Shown: positions 4,855 through 8,511 of the stretch, one piece after another
Numbering within the stretch: position 1 is the stretch's first letter
Layout of the letters: each line of letters starts with the position of its first letter
Source of the DNA: Desulfovibrio sp.
GTDB lineage: Bacteria; Desulfobacterota; Desulfovibrionia; Desulfovibrionales; Desulfovibrionaceae
Assembly (NCBI GenBank): GCA_003512875.1
Contig: DONZ01000191.1
Span: 1-8,511, forward strand
Length of the DNA stretch: 8,511 bases
Reading direction: 5' to 3'
Translations under genes and position numbers: made by a program
The notes under the pieces: generated by a model
The model's database searches: none
The model's input: only the letters and a program-made list of their open reading frames with translations
What the model was told of the DNA's origin: nothing

Positions 4855-6843
4855 ATGACGATCGCTTATTCAGATATCTTATTACTGCAAATGCAGCAGC
4901 AAGCAATGCTTTTTGACTTGTCTTCCATGCAGGGCAGACAATGGTCCACGCAAAGAATAACAGATTTCTTTATAAATATCCAACACTTGCTGCCTGTACA
5001 AAGTATTGTTGAAATCGGCGCCCATGAGGCAGGTTTTTCCCTTTCCGTAAAGAAAAAATTTCCGCAGTTCAATGTGTTCGCCTATGAAGCCAATCCCTAT
5101 GTTTATGAAAAATATATCAACACGCCGGCAATTCAAAATTCCGCCATTCATTATGAACACCTTGCAGTCAGCAATTATGACGGAGATGTCACATTTCATA
5201 TCAGCAACACCATTCAAGCGAAACAGGAAGCGAAAGACAGCAAACGCCACTCCATTTTGGAACGTAAAACAAACGACAGCACAACGGATATCACGGTAAA
5301 GTGCAATACGCTCGATACATTATTTAAAAATGAACTTTCCCATAATCAAGGCTTTTCTTTATGGATTGACGCGGAGGGCGCGACTTCGCTTATTTTGGAA
5401 GGCGCCAAAAACCTTCTTCCCCATGTGTATTCCGTTTTTGTTGAAGTCGAGTCACAAACCAAATTTAAACAACAATGGAATGAAAAAGAACTGTGCGACT
5501 TCATGCTTGAAAACGACTTTCTTCCCATTGCCCGCGATTTCGCTTTCCGCCACCAATACAACATGATTTTCGTAAAAAAAGATTATATCAATACCATTGA
5601 ATTCTTATACCAAAATCACTTTTCCAACACGTTAAGCGCCAAAATCCGCTTCATTGCAAAACAAACCCCTTTGAGCCTGCTTAAAGCCAAATACATCAAA
5701 GCCCCGGCGGTGGAAACTCTTCTGTCCGAACCTCTTCCGGAAAAAATTTCCACCATAGAAGAATTGGAACAGGCATATTCCCTTATTCCGGAACTGCGGG
5801 AAGTAAAAGAATTAACTTCCGTCAATGATGTTGTCATTGTCTGCAACGACAAAGAATTGGACTTTACCATAAACTGGTATACGGAGAAATTGGGAAAAGT
5901 CCCGACCTTGTATGTAAAAGATTTATCCTACAATAAATATCCGGACTTAGCAATTTATGATTTAAATCAAATTGATAATTCCATGAATATCCATCTCTTT
6001 TTCAAACAAGGAAAAGGACCGAGCTTAAGTTCTTTTGCATATTTGGCAATGTCTTTGCATTATAAAGGCGTTTCAAAATACAGCATTGAACCGTATTCTT
6101 TGGAACAAATGTACTGCAACAACAAACAAACCCCATTCACTCAGGAAGAAAACCAAACCCTTATGAGTTTTTACAACATTCTTGCAGATATTCCAAGCAA
6201 ATACACATTCTTGGCAGCCTGCAAAGCAAGGCAGTCAGGCCGCCCCGGATTTATTCCGATGACCAATTTTGAACAGTATCTCCACCCCGAAGTTCCGCTT
6301 CTTTCCACTGACATCATGTGCGAGGGAGGAGTTGACAACGGATATACGACAGAACTTTTCAGCCAGCTGCAAAAAGACGGATTGGTTTATGCTTTTGAGC
6401 CTGTCATGGAAAATTATGAAAAATCTCAAAAAAAATTGAGCAATACTCCCAATGCCCTGCTCATACAAAAAGCCTTATGGTCAAAAACCTGCCAAATCGG
6501 TCTGAATACCAATACGCTCAGTCTCAGCGGCGCCCATATCAATGTCAATGATACGGAAAATCTTTGCGATGCCGTGTCCATTGACGATTTTTTCGCCGGC
6601 AAAAAACTTGACATCATCAAACTTGATGTCGAAGGTGCGGAAATTCCTGTTTTGGAAGGAGCATCAAACACCATAAACCAGCAAAAACCGAAACTTCTTC
6701 TTTCCATATACCACAGAAGAAATGGACTTGACCTTATCAATATTCCCAAACTGCTCGCTCCGTTTTATAATGATTATCAATTCTATGTTGCTCACCACAG
6801 ACCTTGGTATAATGAAACTATTTTATACGCCATTGCAAAATAA
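4855..6843 (+). CDS. Double-domain FkbM-type methyltransferase with an unrecognised central domain
   Basis: A 662-residue protein, starting at ATG with AAGGA seven bases upstream. Domain order: (1) an FkbM-like methyltransferase at about 48-245 with VEIGAHEAG (52-60, SAM-binding loop), FAYEANP (75-81), WIDAEGA (170-176) and FVEVES (195-200); (2) a central region at about 300-440 that I do not recognise, with VVIVCNDKEL and HLFFKQGKGP segments; (3) a second FkbM domain at about 445-662 with MCEGGVDNGYTTE (488-500), FEPV (514-517), SIDDFF, IKLDVEGAE (588-596) and a C-terminal HHRPWYNETILYA. FkbM enzymes are SAM-dependent O-methyltransferases, first known from FK506 assembly and common in glycan clusters. 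Parts 2 and 3 are repeated as the separate next gene, 9 bp downstream. Single FkbM proteins are usually about 200-350 residues, so this is a fusion of two. Both domains keep the SAM-loop and D-x-E-G-A motifs, so both may be active. No signal peptide is seen, so it is probably cytosolic. The substrate is unknown. Confidence 0.85.
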   Translation: MTIAYSDILLLQMQQQAMLFDLSSMQGRQWSTQRITDFFINIQHLLPVQSIVEIGAHEAGFSLSVKKKFPQFNVFAYEANPYVYEKYINTPAIQNSAIHYEHLAVSNYDGDVTFHISNTIQAKQEAKDSKRHSILERKTNDSTTDITVKCNTLDTLFKNELSHNQGFSLWIDAEGATSLILEGAKNLLPHVYSVFVEVESQTKFKQQWNEKELCDFMLENDFLPIARDFAFRHQYNMIFVKKDYINTIEFLYQNHFSNTLSAKIRFIAKQTPLSLLKAKYIKAPAVETLLSEPLPEKISTIEELEQAYSLIPELREVKELTSVNDVVIVCNDKELDFTINWYTEKLGKVPTLYVKDLSYNKYPDLAIYDLNQIDNSMNIHLFFKQGKGPSLSSFAYLAMSLHYKGVSKYSIEPYSLEQMYCNNKQTPFTQEENQTLMSFYNILADIPSKYTFLAACKARQSGRPGFIPMTNFEQYLHPEVPLLSTDIMCEGGVDNGYTTELFSQLQKDGLVYAFEPVMENYEKSQKKLSNTPNALLIQKALWSKTCQIGLNTNTLSLSGAHINVNDTENLCDAVSIDDFFAGKKLDIIKLDVEGAEIPVLEGASNTINQQKPKLLLSIYHRRNGLDLINIPKLLAPFYNDYQFYVAHHRPWYNETILYAIAK

Positions 6844-6852
6844 GGAAAAAAA

Positions 6853-7989
6853 ATGAATTTTGACCAATATTTAAATGTATTGCCTGCAAAAATCAATTCT
6901 GAACTGGAAGCTGCCAGACTGTTGAGTTCCCTTCCGCTTCTCAGACAAATAACATCCGAACTGAAACCGGATACGATTATTTGCTGTGATATTAAAGAAT
7001 TAAATGCGGCACTTGAATTTTATAAGGGGCAGGAACATCGTATCCGCGCATTCCATGTACTGGGATTAAAAGAGGAAATAAAAAACAAAAATGCGAAAAT
7101 CATTCCTTTTACGACGTTCACAAAAGAAGACAATATCCATTGTTTCTTTCTCCCTGATTTAAGACCAGCCTGCACGGCGTATAGAAATTTATCCATCGCA
7201 TTGTCAAAGCTCAATATACAGGAATACACCATTGAAGCAAAAAGCGCATCCAAGTTTTATCGCCGCAATTCTTTCATATTTATCAACAACATGCTGCAGA
7301 CCGCCATTGACAATTACAATGTCCTTGAAGACAATCTAAGCAGATATACCTATTTGGCTGTTTGGAAATCACGCCATGTTTGCAATCCCGGATATATTCC
7401 CATGGCGGAATATGACCAGTATTGGCACCCTCTTGTTTGCGCAAAAGAAAACGACATCATCTGCGAAGGCGGTCCCTGTGATGGAAGAACAACCGTAGAG
7501 TTCACCCAAAAACTTAATCACAACTGCCAAATTGTCACGTTTGAACCCGACCCGCAGTATTATAAAAATACCGCTGCAAACTGCGGCGCTTATCCCAACA
7601 TTGAAATTGTTGCCAAAGGCCTGTATGATTTTACGGGAACACTGTATATCAACACGGATAATTATGTGAAAGTGGTCAAACAAAAAATCAAAGAAGAAGA
7701 TTTTGAATGTCCAGTCACTTCCATTGACGATTATTTTTTAAACACAAAATATGATAGGATTGATTTTATAAAAATGGATATTGAGGGTGCGGAGCTGAAC
7801 GCGCTTATGGGTGCGAAACAAATACTGCGAAGAGACAAGCCTAATTTAGCCATTTGTATTTATCATAATCGCATAGATTTCATTACCATACCTGAATTTT
7901 TACGCAAACTTGATTTGGGCTACAAACTCTATGCAGGGCATCACCGTCCTTGGTATGCGGAAACAGTTATTTATGCGACAGCAAGGTAA
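6853..7989 (+). CDS. FkbM-type methyltransferase, tandem paralogue of the preceding C-terminal half
   Basis: The 378-residue product aligns along its whole length with residues of about 290-662 of the upstream protein. The shared N-terminal domain (about 35-130) has TIICCDIKEL against VVIVCNDKEL, and IHCFFLPDLRP against IHLFFKQGKGP. The linker shares S-YT-LA--K-R----PG-IPM----QY-HP. The FkbM core has ICEGGPCDGRTT (203-214), FEPDP (230-234), TSIDDYF (289-295), FIKMDIEGAE (305-314) and CIYHNR (335-340), and it ends HHRPWYAETVIYATAR. The start ATG has AAGGA directly after the upstream stop codon, giving a 9-bp gap and a tight operon. Role: SAM-dependent O-methylation of a glycan or small molecule, inferred from the family. 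A tandem duplication with divergence is the simplest history; identity is moderate, so the event is not recent. Confidence 0.86.
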   Translation: MNFDQYLNVLPAKINSELEAARLLSSLPLLRQITSELKPDTIICCDIKELNAALEFYKGQEHRIRAFHVLGLKEEIKNKNAKIIPFTTFTKEDNIHCFFLPDLRPACTAYRNLSIALSKLNIQEYTIEAKSASKFYRRNSFIFINNMLQTAIDNYNVLEDNLSRYTYLAVWKSRHVCNPGYIPMAEYDQYWHPLVCAKENDIICEGGPCDGRTTVEFTQKLNHNCQIVTFEPDPQYYKNTAANCGAYPNIEIVAKGLYDFTGTLYINTDNYVKVVKQKIKEEDFECPVTSIDDYFLNTKYDRIDFIKMDIEGAELNALMGAKQILRRDKPNLAICIYHNRIDFITIPEFLRKLDLGYKLYAGHHRPWYAETVIYATAR

Positions 7990-8000
7990 GGCGAAATACC

Positions 8001-8153
8001 ATGATTATCAAAACCGGCAACGAAGCATTATGGAACAAAGATTCATGCACGTTTTTTGCATTGAACTGCAATTCCAGCTTTCTAATGTTCCTGTGCCAAT
8101 TGGTACGATACGGCTGCAGCAAGACCGCAGCACTGCCTGAGCGAAAAAAATAA
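8001..8153 (+). pseudogene. Short ORF resembling the decayed start of a radical SAM gene
   Basis: A 50-codon ORF, ATG to TAA, sits 11 bp after the FkbM paralogue with AAGG formed at the preceding stop. Its first residues, IIKTGNEALWNKD, match IIKAGSDLHWKKN at the start of the radical SAM gene just downstream. FFALNCN then corresponds to HFNMDCN, which precedes the cluster cysteines there. After that Cys-Asn the similarity breaks. The DNA word AATGTTCCT, which in the intact gene encodes the next Cys-Ser of the cluster motif, is present here at 8084-8092 but in another frame, behind an in-frame TAA. This points to an insertion/frameshift that removed the CxxxCxxC motif. In the shifted frame, reading runs on to a TGA that overlaps the next gene's start as ATGA. 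The alternative is a genuine small four-cysteine protein (Cys16, 23, 32, 39), for example a peptide substrate of the radical SAM enzyme. Confidence 0.5.
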
Positions 8154-8168
8154 CCAAAAGAAAATGCC

Positions 8169-8511
8169 ATGAATACAATTATTAAAGCAGGTTCAGACCT
8201 ACACTGGAAAAAAAACACCATGCATATTACAGGGCATTTCAATATGGACTGTAATTTTAAATGTTCCTACTGCATTGTTGACACATTCCGAAAAACTTTT
8301 AACAACCAATTATCTCCAACAGCTCTCTATAATCTTTTTTCCAGCCTGCCTCTGCTGAAAAAAGATTTCTATACGTTTAATATTTCAGGAGGAGAACCCT
8401 CTCTTTACACGTATTTTCCACAAGTACTTAACTATATGAAAGAATTTATTCCTTCAAATAAACTCAGGGCAACATGGATGACTAACGGTTCATTGCTGCA
8501 TAAGCTTGAAG
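8169..8511 (+). CDS. Radical SAM enzyme, N-terminal part (runs off right edge)
   Basis: The first 114 codons of an open frame that leaves the window. The product has the radical SAM cluster motif CNFKCSYC (Cys28, 32, 35, CxxxCxxC), which binds the [4Fe-4S] cluster that cleaves S-adenosylmethionine, and ISGGEPSLY at about 72-80, the GGEP SAM-binding motif. TWMTNGS at about 102-108 fits the next strand of the barrel. Only a weak purine-rich AAAAGAAA precedes the ATG, so it may depend on translational coupling with the upstream genes. It appears to be the fourth reading frame of the rightward operon that starts with the double FkbM gene. The C-terminus is missing, so an auxiliary cluster (SPASM/twitch) or a B12 domain cannot be excluded, and the reaction is unknown. 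Radical SAM enzymes near FkbM genes are seen in modified-glycan and natural-product loci. Confidence 0.87.
   Translation, partial: MNTIIKAGSDLHWKKNTMHITGHFNMDCNFKCSYCIVDTFRKTFNNQLSPTALYNLFSSLPLLKKDFYTFNISGGEPSLYTYFPQVLNYMKEFIPSNKLRATWMTNGSLLHKLE

Overview
The window suggests a moderately AT-rich Gram-negative bacterium. A member of the Desulfovibrionales or a relative is my best guess. It rests mainly on the partial gene at the left edge, whose N-terminus resembles the phenylacetate-CoA-ligase-like proteins I associate with that group. This is recognition from memory, not a search result.

Left half (1-2621): mostly ordinary genes. At the left edge is the start of an adenylate-forming aryl-CoA-ligase-like gene on the minus strand. 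Across a divergent promoter region lies queH, the epoxyqueuosine reductase for the last step of tRNA queuosine synthesis. It appears to carry an extra segment of about 70 residues. queH converges on a TauE/SafE (TSUP) membrane exporter gene. A stretch of about 435 bp without a convincing gene follows. It holds a likely promoter for the exporter, an imperfect long hairpin and a clean plus-strand terminator that has no plus-strand gene in front of it.

Right half (2622-8511): an accessory block that looks like glycan or small-molecule tailoring, arranged as two divergent transcription units. Leftward, a class I SAM methyltransferase gene overlaps a gene for an ATP-grasp/HAD fusion protein. Rightward, after an AT-rich divergent promoter region with a perfect 8-bp inverted repeat, come a 662-residue protein with two FkbM-type methyltransferase domains, a 378-residue tandem paralogue of its C-terminal half, a short ORF that looks like the decayed start of a radical SAM gene, and the first 114 codons of an intact radical SAM gene that runs off the window. 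The two FkbM proteins share, beyond the methyltransferase fold, an upstream domain of about 100-150 residues that I do not recognise and a distinctive C-terminal signature (HHRPWY-ET--YA).

The most interesting part is 4621-8511. Repeated duplication (FkbM module, then radical SAM module) inside one compact operon, opposite a methyltransferase/ATP-grasp-HAD pair, suggests a diversifying surface-glycan or modified-metabolite pathway. The substrate cannot be read from the sequence.
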